From NCBI GenBank assembly GCA_002694825.1, contig NZNH01000080.1, positions 76,750 through 108,947 of the forward strand: a stretch of 32,198 nucleotides of DNA, in the 5' to 3' direction. The notes under the pieces are model-generated. The model saw only the letters and a program-made list of their open reading frames with translations, had not been told where the DNA came from and made no database searches. This DNA comes from Acidimicrobiaceae bacterium. Its GTDB lineage: Bacteria; Actinomycetota; Acidimicrobiia; Acidimicrobiales; Aldehydirespiratoraceae. Made by a program: the position numbers and the translations under genes. Positions 22,859 to 30,313 of this stretch are shown here, piece after piece; positions within the stretch are counted from its first letter, which is position 1; the number at the start of each line of letters is the position of its first letter.

Positions 22859-23632
22859 TTACGTCCGACCCCGCGCGCGGAGATACTCCTGACCGACCGC
22901 TCGTGATTCCGGGTCGTGCATGGCGTTGATGAGGGCGTCGGCGTCGCTCCAGGCGGTGCCGGTCGGCACGAGTGCTTCTGCTGCCGCATCGACCGCCTTC
23001 AGGGTGGCCCGCAGGGTCAGCCGGGACTTCGCAGCCAGGTTCTCGGCGAGGGCCTGCGCCTCGACGAGGTGCTCGCCGTCGGCGGCGACCGTGTTCAGCA
23101 TCCCGAGCGCTTTCGCCTCGGCGGCGCTGAACGGTCGGCAGGTGAGGACCAGTTCGCGGGTTGCAGCTGGACCGATCTCTCGCACCAGTCGCTGGATCCC
23201 GCCCCAGGCGAGCGGGATGCCGAGGTCGACCTCTGGGATCGAAAAACGCGTGGACTCGGCGGCGATCCGCAGATCGCATGCGGCCGCCAACACCACACCG
23301 CCGCCGACACAGTGCCCGTGGACGGCTGCGATCGTGACCGCCTGCATCGCCTCGATCGCCTCCGCCATCTCGCGTCCGGCGTCGGCTGCATCGCGGGGCA
23401 GGGTTCCAGCCGGATCGCCAAAGCTTGCGAGGTCGGCGCCGGCGCTGAAGGCCCGACCGGCGCCGTGCACGATCACCACCCGCACCTCGTCGCGCGTATC
23501 GAACCAGTCGGCCGCCGCCACGAGCTCGCGCAGGCATATGGTCGACAACGGGTTCAGCTGCGCTGGCCGGTTCAATTGGATGTGGCCGATCGTGTCGTCG
23601 ACCGACACGGCCAGGGTCTTGAAGTTCGCCAT
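22859..23632 (-). CDS. Enoyl-CoA hydratase/isomerase family protein
   Basis: 257 residues from the ATG at 23632 (MANFKTLAVSVDDTIGHIQLNRPAQLNPLS). Crotonase fold with oxyanion-hole segments GAGRAFSAGADLASFG and HGHCVGGGVVLAAACDLRIAAESTRFSIPEVDLGIPLAWGGIQRLVREIG. The second catalytic Glu of hydratases (PEVDLG) is present, but the first (GGGCEL in rat hydratase) is replaced (GGGVVL), so the reaction may be isomerisation, hydrolysis or another crotonase chemistry. Likely acts on an acyl-CoA thioester. Alone on its strand. Confidence 0.87.
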   Translation of the reverse strand: MANFKTLAVSVDDTIGHIQLNRPAQLNPLSTICLRELVAAADWFDTRDEVRVVIVHGAGRAFSAGADLASFGDPAGTLPRDAADAGREMAEAIEAMQAVTIAAVHGHCVGGGVVLAAACDLRIAAESTRFSIPEVDLGIPLAWGGIQRLVREIGPAATRELVLTCRPFSAAEAKALGMLNTVAADGEHLVEAQALAENLAAKSRLTLRATLKAVDAAAEALVPTGTAWSDADALINAMHDPESRAVGQEYLRARGRT

Positions 23633-23706
23633 GACGAGACGATGCCACGCCTGGAGGGGCGGTATCGACCCATGCACTCGACTGCGCCGAGGATTCGGGA
23701 GCGGGG

Positions 23707-23735
23707 TTGGGAACCACGAGGAGTCGTGGCATCAT
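23707..23735 (+). promoter_or_regulatory. Possible promoter of the tRNA-Thr/tRNA-Met genes with palindromic spacer
   Basis: TTGGGA (23707-23712), a 17-base spacer and CATCAT (23730-23735) each match the consensus at 4 of 6 positions. The predicted start is about 23 bases before tRNA-Thr. The spacer contains the perfect inverted repeat CCACGA-GGAG-TCGTGG (23714-23729). The rest of the 132-base gap 23633-23764 holds no gene. Confidence 0.35.
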
Positions 23736-23764
23736 TTTCACCGCTCTGGCCCTGGCTGGAGCAG

Positions 23765-23837
23765 GCTCCCTTAGCTCAGTCGGCAGAGCGTCTCCATGGT
23801 AAGGAGAAGGTCGTCAGTTCAATTCTGACAGGGAGCT
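23765..23837 (+). tRNA. tRNA-Thr (anticodon GGT)
   Basis: Full cloverleaf: acceptor GCTCCCT / AGGGAGC, D arm GCTC...GAGC, anticodon stem TCTCC / GGAGA with loop ATGGTAA (anticodon GGT), T arm GTCAG TTCAATT CTGAC, discriminator T. No CCA is encoded, so a CCA-adding enzyme is needed. It sits 28 bases before tRNA-Met, as in other actinobacteria. Confidence 0.95.
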
Positions 23838-23865
23838 CGTCGGTTCGACTCGCCTGCCGAACCAT

Positions 23866-23942
23866 GGCGACGTAGCTCAGTTGGTGAGAGCGCTCGACTC
23901 ATAATCGAGAGGTCGACAGTTCGAATCTGTCCGTCGCTACCA
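23866..23942 (+). tRNA. tRNA-Met (anticodon CAT), elongator type, CCA encoded
   Basis: Acceptor GGCGACG / CGTCGCT, with the first pair being G-T and therefore not the unpaired C of an initiator tRNA. Anticodon stem CTCGA / TCGAG with loop CTCATAA (anticodon CAT), T arm GACAG TTCGAAT CTGTC, discriminator A and CCA. Lysidine-modified tRNA-Ile (CAT) is a less likely alternative; the sequence resembles actinobacterial elongator tRNA-Met and the tRNA-Thr/Met pairing is typical. Confidence 0.9.
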
Positions 23943-23973
23943 CCCGAAACCGTTCGTCCCGAGGAGGCGCAGG

Positions 23974-24636
23974 ATGGCCCAGCAGCCCCGCCGTCTTCGG
24001 ATCGTCACGGATTCGACACGTAACCCGGCTCGGTCCCGGAGGTCCAATCCCTCCGAGACCGACATGGCCGCGCTGGTCGATCGGGCCGCCGACGGCGAGC
24101 GTGAAGCGTTCGACGAACTGGTCCGCCTCACCCATCGCGACGCATTCGGCCTCGCCTTACGACTGACCGGCAACGAGGAAGACGCGCGAGACGTGGTGCA
24201 AGACGCCTACCTGAGGGCCTACCGCAGCATCGGCCGGTTTCGTGGCGACGCGCGCTTCAGCACCTGGCTGTACCGCATCGTTGCGAATACGTCGTCGACG
24301 CACCTCACCAAGCGCAGTCGTCATCGCCACGACGAATTGGTCGACGACACCCAGATCGTCGACCAACGGCCCGATATCGACCCTGTCGTCGCCGCTGAGA
24401 CCGGCGAACTGCGCGACGAACTCGACACCGCCATCCGCGAGCTCCCGCCCCGCCTGCGGGCTGTCGTGGTGCTGCGCGACGTCTATGACCTCTCACACGA
24501 CGCGATCGCCGACGAGCTCGGCATCTCCGTCAGTGCTGCCAAAGTCCGCCTGCACCGTGCTCGCCGTCGCCTTCGCGAGCAGGTGTTTCCCCTTCCCGGG
24601 GAGAACCCGACCGGAGAGACGATCCATGCCCGTTGA
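23974..24636 (+). CDS. ECF-type RNA polymerase sigma factor
   Basis: 220 residues. Region 2 is at about 45-115: FDELVRLTHRDAFGLALRLTGNEEDARDVVQDAYLRAYRSIGRFRGDARFSTWLYRIVANT; region 4 at about 150-203: LDTAIRELPPRLRAVVVLRDVYDLSHDAIADELGISVSAAKVRLHRARRRLREQ. Regions 1 and 3 are absent, as in extracytoplasmic-function sigma factors. GAGGAGG precedes the ATG by 6 bases. The anti-sigma gene starts inside its last 11 bases, so the two are coupled. The pair lies between tRNA-Met and tRNA-Trp, a site that in Mycobacterium holds rpmG2 and hadABC. Confidence 0.92.
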   Translation: MAQQPRRLRIVTDSTRNPARSRRSNPSETDMAALVDRAADGEREAFDELVRLTHRDAFGLALRLTGNEEDARDVVQDAYLRAYRSIGRFRGDARFSTWLYRIVANTSSTHLTKRSRHRHDELVDDTQIVDQRPDIDPVVAAETGELRDELDTAIRELPPRLRAVVVLRDVYDLSHDAIADELGISVSAAKVRLHRARRRLREQVFPLPGENPTGETIHAR

Positions 24637-25006
24637 CCCCACGATCGACGACCCCGAACAGGTCACCCTGCTCGACCAGTGCGCCCGGTTCACCGACGAA
24701 CTTGCCGCCGATGACGGTGTGCTGTCGGCTGACGCCGCTGCCCACGTCGCCCAATGCCTGCGCTGCCAGGCCGAGATCGCCAGCTACAAGCGCATGCGTC
24801 GCGTGATGCGCAGCCTTGCCGACCACGACGATGTCGAAGTCTCTGATCTCGAGCACCGCATCCTCGTGGCGCTCGACGCTGCGGATGGCACGCCGTCTGC
24901 CCGGGTCCCGGCGGTCACCGCCGCCACCATCGGCGGCGTCGCTGCGGCGGCGGGGGTCATCGCGCTTGCCATCCGGCACCGTCGCGTCGTTCGACTCGCT
25001 GGCTGA
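24626..25006 (+). CDS. Zinc-binding anti-sigma factor (membrane-anchored)
   Basis: 126 residues from the ATG at 24626. The zinc anti-sigma motif is His40-x3-Cys44-x2-Cys47 in AAHVAQCLRCQAEI, followed by a helical segment likely to bind the sigma factor. A hydrophobic segment TAATIGGVAAAAGVIALAI (about 97-115) and a basic end RHRRVVRLAG suggest a single membrane helix with a very short tail on the other side. This is the expected regulator of the ECF sigma factor whose 3' end it overlaps by 11 bases. Which signal releases the sigma factor cannot be told. Confidence 0.8.
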   Translation: MPVDPTIDDPEQVTLLDQCARFTDELAADDGVLSADAAAHVAQCLRCQAEIASYKRMRRVMRSLADHDDVEVSDLEHRILVALDAADGTPSARVPAVTAATIGGVAAAAGVIALAIRHRRVVRLAG

Positions 25007-25110
25007 TTCGTCGCTCCGACCTGCGATGTCGCGTGCGTTCGATGCCCCGAGCGCGCGATCTCGCCGGTCGGGAACGCTGATGCCGGTGGTAGCCTCGCTG
25101 ATGCCTTCTC

Positions 25111-25183
25111 AGGGGCGTGGCTCAATTGGTAGAGCACCGGTCTCCAAAACCGGCGGTTGGGGGTTCGAGTCCCTCCGCCCCTG
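25111..25183 (+). tRNA. tRNA-Trp (anticodon CCA)
   Basis: Acceptor AGGGGCG / CGCCCCT, D arm GCTC...GAGC, anticodon stem CCGGT / ACCGG with loop CTCCAAA (anticodon CCA), T arm TGGGG GTTCGAG TCCCT, discriminator G, no encoded CCA. It lies 57 bases before secE, the common actinobacterial arrangement, and is probably transcribed with it. Confidence 0.95.
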
Positions 25184-25240
25184 CATGACGAGTTCGTCAA
25201 CCGGCGATCTCTTCGAGTACCAACCCGAGGACCTGCACCC

Positions 25241-25540
25241 ATGTCGATGAACCGACAGCAAAAGCGGATGCTCCAGAAGCAAGGAGAGATCGACGCCGAC
25301 GGCGCGCCGGTCCGCTCCCGCAACGCGCCTTCCGGCGCGTCACCCCAGGAACGCACCAGCCCCGGACAGTTCCTGCGCGAGGTCCGGGCCGAGCTCCGGA
25401 AGGTGGCCTGGCCGACCCGCGAAGAGACGATCAACTACTCGATTGTCGTGTTGATCACCATCATCATCCTGGGCGCGATGATCTATGGGCTCGACTGGTT
25501 GTTCTCGACCTTCATCCTCGAGCTCTTCGACAACAACTGA
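25241..25540 (+). CDS. secE: Preprotein translocase subunit SecE
   Basis: 99 residues, the essential small subunit of the SecYEG channel. A charged N-terminal part is followed by SPGQFLREVRAELRKVAWPTREETINYSIVVLITIIILGAMIYGLDWLFSTFIL, with the conserved KVAWPTREET cytoplasmic helix and one membrane helix. GAGGA precedes the ATG. nusG starts 5 bases after its stop. Confidence 0.96.
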   Translation: MSMNRQQKRMLQKQGEIDADGAPVRSRNAPSGASPQERTSPGQFLREVRAELRKVAWPTREETINYSIVVLITIIILGAMIYGLDWLFSTFILELFDNN

Positions 25541-25545
25541 GTTTC

Positions 25546-26322
25546 ATGACTGACGACACCACCATCGAACCCGAGGCCGCCGACGAGGCGTCCGACGCTG
25601 AGGCCCCCGCCGACGCCGCGCCCGTCGGCGCCGGCCTCGCCAACGAGTGGACCGGCGGCGAACCGATGTCGGGCCGCCCCGAGACCGAGACCGGCAGTGC
25701 CGATGTCGAGGTCCTCGATGAGGACGCCCTGCTCGAAGCCGGTGAGGACGACGAGGAGCGCTACATCTCGCCGTTCGATCGTCCTGGCAAGTGGTTCGTA
25801 CTTCACACCCAGTCGGGCTACGAGAAAAAGGTCAAGCAGAACCTCGAGGCCCGCATCGCCTCGATGAACATGGAGAACCGCATCCACGAGGTCGTCATCC
25901 CGACTCGTGAGGTTCCCGAGTTCAAGAACGGCAAGAAGGTCATGACCGAGAAGAAGCTCTTCCCGGGCTATCTCCTTTGCCGCACGGTGCTCGACGACGA
26001 CGCTTGGTACGTGATTCGCAACACCCCTGGTGTCACCGGCTTCGTCAACCAGGGCGGCAAGCCCTCGCCGATGCGTCGCAAGGATGTCGAGAATTTCCTC
26101 GGCGTCGAAGCGGACCGCAAGCAAGAGCAGTCCAAGAAGTCCAAGCCCATGTTCGAGTACTCGATGGGTGAGACGGTTCGGGTGAAGGAAGGCCCCTTCG
26201 CCGACTTCTCCGGCGAGATCATCGAGATCAACGAGGATCAGCTCAAGGTCAAGGTGCTCGTCAACATCTTCGGGCGTGAGACTCCGGTCGAGCTCGAATT
26301 CGCCCAGGTCGCTCGGCTCTGA
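25546..26322 (+). CDS. nusG: Transcription termination/antitermination factor NusG
   Basis: 258 residues. Residues 1-75 are an acidic, Ala-rich extension typical of actinobacterial NusG; the NGN domain runs from GKWFVLHTQSGYEKKVKQNLEARI (81) to about 190, and the KOW domain ends the protein (EGPFADFSGEIIEINEDQLKVKVLVNIFGRETPVELEFAQVARL). Binds RNA polymerase and links it to Rho or the ribosome. Only 5 bases follow the secE stop, so translation is probably coupled; no own Shine-Dalgarno sequence is seen. Confidence 0.96.
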   Translation: MTDDTTIEPEAADEASDAEAPADAAPVGAGLANEWTGGEPMSGRPETETGSADVEVLDEDALLEAGEDDEERYISPFDRPGKWFVLHTQSGYEKKVKQNLEARIASMNMENRIHEVVIPTREVPEFKNGKKVMTEKKLFPGYLLCRTVLDDDAWYVIRNTPGVTGFVNQGGKPSPMRRKDVENFLGVEADRKQEQSKKSKPMFEYSMGETVRVKEGPFADFSGEIIEINEDQLKVKVLVNIFGRETPVELEFAQVARL

Positions 26323-26432
26323 GCGCTCATCGCCCTCGGGCGGTCCCGTCAACATTTCTGCGCGTCACCGGTTGGCGCGCGTGCACAACCGGCCCAGACT
26401 TGTGGGTCCGCATTTCTCGCTAGGAAGCACTC

Positions 26433-26858
26433 ATGGCCAAGAAGCAGGTCGCTGCTGTCGTCAAGATCCAGATCCCCGCCGGGCAGGCCTCACCTGCGCC
26501 GCCCGTCGGCACCGCGCTCGGTCCGCACGGTGTCGCGATCATGGACTTCTGCAAGGACTACAACGCGAAGACCGAAGACAAGCGCGGTCAGATCGTTCCG
26601 GTCGAGATCACGATCTACGAGGACCGTTCGTTCTCGTTCATTCTCAAGACCCCGCCCACCCCGTTCCTGATCCGCCAGGCCGCCGGGCTCGAGACCGCTG
26701 CGAACAACCCGGGCCGCGAGGTCGCCGGCACGATCACCAAGGCCCAGGTTGAGGAGATCGCCAACACCAAGATGCCCGACCTCAACGCCATCGATCTCGA
26801 GGGCGCAATGCTTCAGGTCGAGGGCACCGCCCGCTCGATGGGCATCAAGGTCGTCTGA
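26433..26858 (+). CDS. rplK: 50S ribosomal protein L11
   Basis: 141 residues, full length. [83 protein letters not shown] is typical, and the C-terminal part contains the 23S rRNA binding domain. AGGAAG precedes the ATG. The 110 bases between nusG and this gene contain small hairpins (CGCCC-TCG-GGCG at the start and a GCGCG/CGCGC pair) but no gene. Confidence 0.97.
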   Translation: MAKKQVAAVVKIQIPAGQASPAPPVGTALGPHGVAIMDFCKDYNAKTEDKRGQIVPVEITIYEDRSFSFILKTPPTPFLIRQAAGLETAANNPGREVAGTITKAQVEEIANTKMPDLNAIDLEGAMLQVEGTARSMGIKVV

Positions 26859-26863
26859 ATCGC

Positions 26864-26905
26864 GCTGACCTCGGTCAGCACCACAACCGGAACCACATCG
26901 GTTCC
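26864..26905 (+). promoter_or_regulatory. Two hairpins in the rplK-rplA gap
   Basis: GCTGAC-CTCG-GTCAGC (26864-26879) and GGAACC-ACATC-GGTTCC (26889-26905) follow the L11 stop. There is no T run, so they look like leader structure or mRNA processing or stability elements rather than a terminator. The remainder of the 100-base gap holds the GAGAGGGAG ribosome site of rplA. Confidence 0.4.
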
Positions 26906-26958
26906 CCGCTCGCTCCGGCACACCTCACCGGGCGGCGTGAACAGAGAGGGAGCCAACC

Positions 26959-27660
26959 ATGGCGAGAGACAAGCAGTACCGCGACAACGCGCAGAAGTTC
27001 GATCGTGATCGTCTGCACAGCGACGAAGAGGCCATCGGCATCATCAAGTCGCTCGGTACGAAGAAGTTCGACGAGACCGTCGACATCGTGGTTCGCCTCG
27101 GGGTCGATCCTCGCAAGGCCGACCAGATGATCCGCGGCACCGTGGCCCTCCCGGCCGGCACCGGCAAGGACGTCCGCGTTGCGGTGTTCGCCCAGGGCGA
27201 GGCCGCCACGGCCGCTCGTGAGGCCGGTGCGGAGTTCGTCGGCGCCGACGATCTCGCCGCGGAGATCGAGGGAGGCATGACCGACTTCGACGTGGCGATC
27301 GCAACGCCGGACATGATGCCTACCGTCGGCAAGCTCGGTCGCGTGCTCGGTCCCCGCAGCCTCATGCCGAACCCCAAGACCGGCACGGTCACCCCTGATG
27401 TCGTCAAGGCGATCAATGAGTTCAAGGGCGGCATGGTCGAGTACCGCACCGACCGTTTCGCCAACGTGCACGTACCGATCGGCAAGGCATCCTTCGGTGA
27501 GGATGCGCTCCTCACCAACCTGCGTGCGCTCGTCGGCGAACTCGAGCGGGTCAAGCCGGCTGCGTCGAAGGGCAAGTACGTCAAGAAGGTCGTCATCTCG
27601 ACCACCATGGGTCCCGGCATCCGGATCGAGCCGTCCGCGATCGGCACCACCGAAGCCTGA
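26959..27660 (+). CDS. rplA: 50S ribosomal protein L1
   Basis: 233 residues, usual length. Key blocks: KFDETVDIVVRLGVDPRKADQMIRGTVALPAGTGKDVRVAVFAQGEAA, IATPDMMPTVGKLGRVLGPRSLMPNPKTGTVTPDV, KYVKKVVISTTMGPGIRI. In many bacteria L1 represses its own L11-L1 mRNA. GAGAGGGAG precedes the ATG. Confidence 0.97.
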   Translation: MARDKQYRDNAQKFDRDRLHSDEEAIGIIKSLGTKKFDETVDIVVRLGVDPRKADQMIRGTVALPAGTGKDVRVAVFAQGEAATAAREAGAEFVGADDLAAEIEGGMTDFDVAIATPDMMPTVGKLGRVLGPRSLMPNPKTGTVTPDVVKAINEFKGGMVEYRTDRFANVHVPIGKASFGEDALLTNLRALVGELERVKPAASKGKYVKKVVISTTMGPGIRIEPSAIGTTEA

Positions 27661-27959
27661 GCGTTTGGCTTTTCCCCGGGCACTCGTAGCCTGGGTTCCA
27701 CATAGCCCGGGCTTCGGCCCGCGGTGTTCACGACCTGCTCACCCAAGACCTCCGGTGCGCTTGCTGCAATGCGAGAACCAATGGGCACCGTCCCCGCAGT
27801 CCCGACTGTGGGAGACCTCGCCCGCCGGACGAGGAAAGAGCTCCGCTGACCGTCCCCATCTCATGTGCGGGCTGTCGACTGGGCGCTTACCGATTTTCGG
27901 TGGGCGCCCACCGCTCTTTTCAACCGGAAAAGAGCCTGACAGCAAACAAAGGAGGTGAG
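27661..27959 (+). ncRNA. Ribosomal protein L10 leader (structured rplJL 5' region)
   Basis: This 299-base gap has no gene but strong structure: CGGGC-TTCG-GCCCG (27708-27721), CCCGCAGT-CCCG-ACTGTGGG (27793-27812), a 14-pair stem with a TTT loop at 27880-27910 (two G-T pairs), and GCTCTTTTC-AACCG-GAAAAGAGC (27913-27935). The last is followed by AAAGGAGGTGAG before rplJ. Its position fits the known autogenous leader that binds L10(L12)4 in many bacteria; which hairpin is the binding site is not clear from sequence alone. Confidence 0.6.
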
Positions 27960-28685
27960 ATGGGAGACCCGAATACGGACAAGGCTGCAATCGTCGCCGA
28001 GGTGCGTGAGAAGTTCGACGCCAGCGATGGCGCGTTGCTGACCGAGTACCGAGGCCTGGATGTGCCTGCCTTGGCTGCACTCCGCAAGGAGCTTCGTGCT
28101 GCTGGTGGTGAGTACAAGATCTACAAGAACACGCTGGTGCGCATCGCTGCGCGCGAGCAGGATCTCGATCTTGACGATCTGCTGACCGGCCCGACCGCTG
28201 TTGCGTTCGTGAACGCCAAGGAAGACGGTTCTGCGGGCGACGCCGCTGCGGTCGCGAAGGCCCTGAAGGAGTTCGCAAAGTCCAACGAGAACCTTGTTCT
28301 CAAGGGTGGCGTGCTCGATGGCGCCGTGCTCAGCGCGGACGACATCAAGGCGCTTGCCGAACTTCCATCCCGCGACGTCCTGCTCGCCCAGATCGCCGGA
28401 CTCCTGCAGGCCCCGCTTGCAGAATTCGTCGGCCTTCTGGACGCCGTGCCGCGAGAGTTCTCGTACGCACTGCAGGCCCTCATCGACAAGGGTGGCGCCG
28501 GCGAAGCCGGTGCTGCCGCTCCCGCGGAGGCATCCGATGACAGCAGCGACGATGACGCTGCCGAGGAAGCCGCCGAAGAACCCGCCGAGGCAACCGCCGA
28601 GGCAACCGAAGACAACGTCGCCGACGCAGGTGACACCGAAGATTCCGCCGGCGAAGCCGACGGCGACAACACTGAGGAGGAGTAG
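27960..28685 (+). CDS. rplJ: 50S ribosomal protein L10 with long acidic tail
   Basis: 241 residues; ordinary L10 has 165-180. Residues 1-175 are standard ([53 protein letters not shown] ... [22 protein letters not shown]), including the C-terminal helix that carries L7/L12 dimers. The last 60 or so residues are almost only Ala, Glu, Asp, Gly and Thr ([21 protein letters not shown] ...), a disordered acidic extension. AGGAGGTG is an excellent ribosome site. rplL begins 2 bases after the stop. Confidence 0.95.
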   Translation: MGDPNTDKAAIVAEVREKFDASDGALLTEYRGLDVPALAALRKELRAAGGEYKIYKNTLVRIAAREQDLDLDDLLTGPTAVAFVNAKEDGSAGDAAAVAKALKEFAKSNENLVLKGGVLDGAVLSADDIKALAELPSRDVLLAQIAGLLQAPLAEFVGLLDAVPREFSYALQALIDKGGAGEAGAAAPAEASDDSSDDDAAEEAAEEPAEATAEATEDNVADAGDTEDSAGEADGDNTEEE

Positions 28686-28687
28686 CC

Positions 28688-29071
28688 ATGGCTACGACTG
28701 AAGAGATTCTCGACGCGATCGGCGGCATGACCGTCCTTGAGCTGAGCGAACTGAAGAAGGCGTTCGAAGAGCGCTTCGACGTCACCGCAGCGGCCCCGGC
28801 CGCCGTGATGGCGGCCCCGGCTGGCGGCGGCGACGCCGGTGGCGCCGCAGCGGAGGAGAAGTCGGAGTTCGACGTCGTCCTCACCAGCGCTGGCGACAAG
28901 AAGATCCAGGTGATCAAGGAAGTCCGTGGCATCACCAGCCTCGGTCTGAAGGAAGCCAAGGAGCTTGTCGACAACGCCCCGAAGCCGATCCTCGAGGGTG
29001 CCTCGAAGGAAGACGCCGAGAAGGCCAAGGAGGCCCTTGAGGCCGCCGGCGGCACCGTCGAACTCCAGTAG
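28688..29071 (+). CDS. rplL: 50S ribosomal protein L7/L12
   Basis: 127 residues. An N-terminal dimerisation domain ([29 protein letters not shown]), an Ala/Gly hinge ([24 protein letters not shown]) and a C-terminal factor-binding domain ([67 protein letters not shown]) make up the stalk protein that recruits translation factors. It lies 2 bases after rplJ and is followed by strong hairpins. Confidence 0.98.
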   Translation: MATTEEILDAIGGMTVLELSELKKAFEERFDVTAAAPAAVMAAPAGGGDAGGAAAEEKSEFDVVLTSAGDKKIQVIKEVRGITSLGLKEAKELVDNAPKPILEGASKEDAEKAKEALEAAGGTVELQ

Positions 29072-29086
29072 TTCCCGGTTCCTCGG

Positions 29087-29152
29087 GCACACCCTCGGGT
29101 GTGCAGCCTGAACGAAACCGCGCCGGCCCTTCGGGGCCGGCGCTTTCGTTTT
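29087..29152 (+). terminator. Double hairpin terminator after rplL
   Basis: The first hairpin is GCACACC...GGTGTGC at 29087-29104. The second has GCGCCGGCCC-TTCG-GGGCCGGCGC (29120-29143), a perfect 10-base stem flanked by AACGAAA and TTTCGTT that can extend it, and ends in TTTCGTTTT. This is a strong rho-independent terminator and separates rplJL from the genes downstream. Confidence 0.88.
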
Positions 29153-29181
29153 CCGGTGGGTGGTGCGGTAACACCACCGCA

Positions 29182-29187
29182 TAGGGT
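29182..29187 (+). promoter_or_regulatory. -10 hexamer TAGGGT, leaderless start of the tyrosine phosphatase gene
   Basis: TAGGGT ends 7 bases before the GTG at 29195, directly after the rplL terminator. Confidence 0.5.
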
Positions 29188-29194
29188 GCGGTTT

Positions 29195-30193
29195 GTGAGC
29201 GACACCCCCTCCGCCCCCATCTCCCACCTCAATGTCTGGCCGGTCGGCGACGAACTCGTTGTGACCTGGCGTGGTGGCGGGCCGGCGATCAACGTCTTCG
29301 TGTCTGACGACCCGATCGACGCAGGCACCGATGTCCGGGCCCCTGATGGCCCCAACCAGGTCACGGTGCCGCGCCGCGAGCAGACCTATGTGCACCTTTT
29401 CGATCCCGAGCACGGCTTCACCGTGGTGGGGGAGCGGCTGCTTGCGATGGACGGCGTGATGAACTTCCGGGATCTCGGTGGCTATCCGACCATCGACGGC
29501 GGAGCCACCCGTTGGGGTCAGGTCTTCCGGAGTGCTCGCCTCGACGGGACCAGCGACACCGACCTTGAACGCATCGAACGACTCGGCATCACCAAGGTCT
29601 TCGACCTCCGCACCCAGGCTGAGGTCGACAACGAACCGGATCGTCTGCCCGACAGTGTCGAGCATGTCCATCTGCCGATGTCGTCGAGCGTCGCCCTGCA
29701 GAAGGGGCTTTTCGAGCGGATCCTTGATCGCGACATGACGAGTTTCACGAAGGCGGACATGGCCGAGGGCTATGTCCGGATGCTTGAGAGCTTTCCGGAG
29801 CATCTTGGACAGATGGCGCACGCCGTGGCCGACGGCGAGAAGATCCTGTTCCACTGCACCGCCGGCAAGGATCGCACCGGCATCACCGCGATGTTGCTGC
29901 TCGGGCTCGCGGAGGTCGGTGATGGCCATGTGCTCGACGATTACGAGATCTCGGCTCGGCATCAGCCCGAGGGGCGCATCGACGCCTTCACCAAGATGTT
30001 GACCGACGAGGGCATCGACCCCGACCCGTTCGATCTCGACGCGATGCTCGGATCCCCACGGACGGTGATGCGGATGACGATCGACTCGCTGCGCGACCGA
30101 TGGGGTGGGATGGAGGGCTATGCCGACTTCCTGGGCCTCGACGCCGGCCGCCGGGCGGCAGCCCGCGCCAATCTGCGTTTCGCGCAGCCCTGA
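29195..30193 (+). CDS. Tyrosine-specific protein phosphatase (MptpB/PF13350-like)
   Basis: 332 residues from the GTG at 29195. Residues 1-80 are a small beta-rich domain (HLNVWPVGDELVVTWRGGGPAINVFVSDDP), perhaps fibronectin-like. The phosphatase part starts GVMNFRDLGGYPTIDGGATRWGQVFRSARLDG and contains the catalytic P-loop HCTAGKDRTG with Cys221 and Arg227 (CX5R). The FRDLGGY and RSARLD blocks are typical of the family that includes mycobacterial PtpB, whose substrates include phosphotyrosine and phosphoinositides. No export signal is seen. It has its own promoter and stands between rplL and rpoB; no link to either is implied by sequence. Confidence 0.9.
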   Translation: MSDTPSAPISHLNVWPVGDELVVTWRGGGPAINVFVSDDPIDAGTDVRAPDGPNQVTVPRREQTYVHLFDPEHGFTVVGERLLAMDGVMNFRDLGGYPTIDGGATRWGQVFRSARLDGTSDTDLERIERLGITKVFDLRTQAEVDNEPDRLPDSVEHVHLPMSSSVALQKGLFERILDRDMTSFTKADMAEGYVRMLESFPEHLGQMAHAVADGEKILFHCTAGKDRTGITAMLLLGLAEVGDGHVLDDYEISARHQPEGRIDAFTKMLTDEGIDPDPFDLDAMLGSPRTVMRMTIDSLRDRWGGMEGYADFLGLDAGRRAAARANLRFAQP

Positions 30194-30239
30194 GGTCGTC
30201 ACCGGCTGCTGCATCACGGGTTGCGGTAGCCGAGGATCC

Positions 30240-30268
30240 TTGACCCATAGCGATTGATTCCCTACTGT
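30240..30268 (+). promoter_or_regulatory. rpoB promoter candidate
   Basis: TTGACC (30240-30245), a 17-base spacer, TACTGT (30263-30268). This is the best -35/-10 pair found in the window and agrees with the housekeeping consensus of actinobacteria. The start near 30275 gives a leader of about 220 bases before rpoB. Confidence 0.6.
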
Positions 30269-30313
30269 GCGCGTCTGTTGCGGCCTTTGGGCCCCAATCG
30301 CAGCACCGCCATA

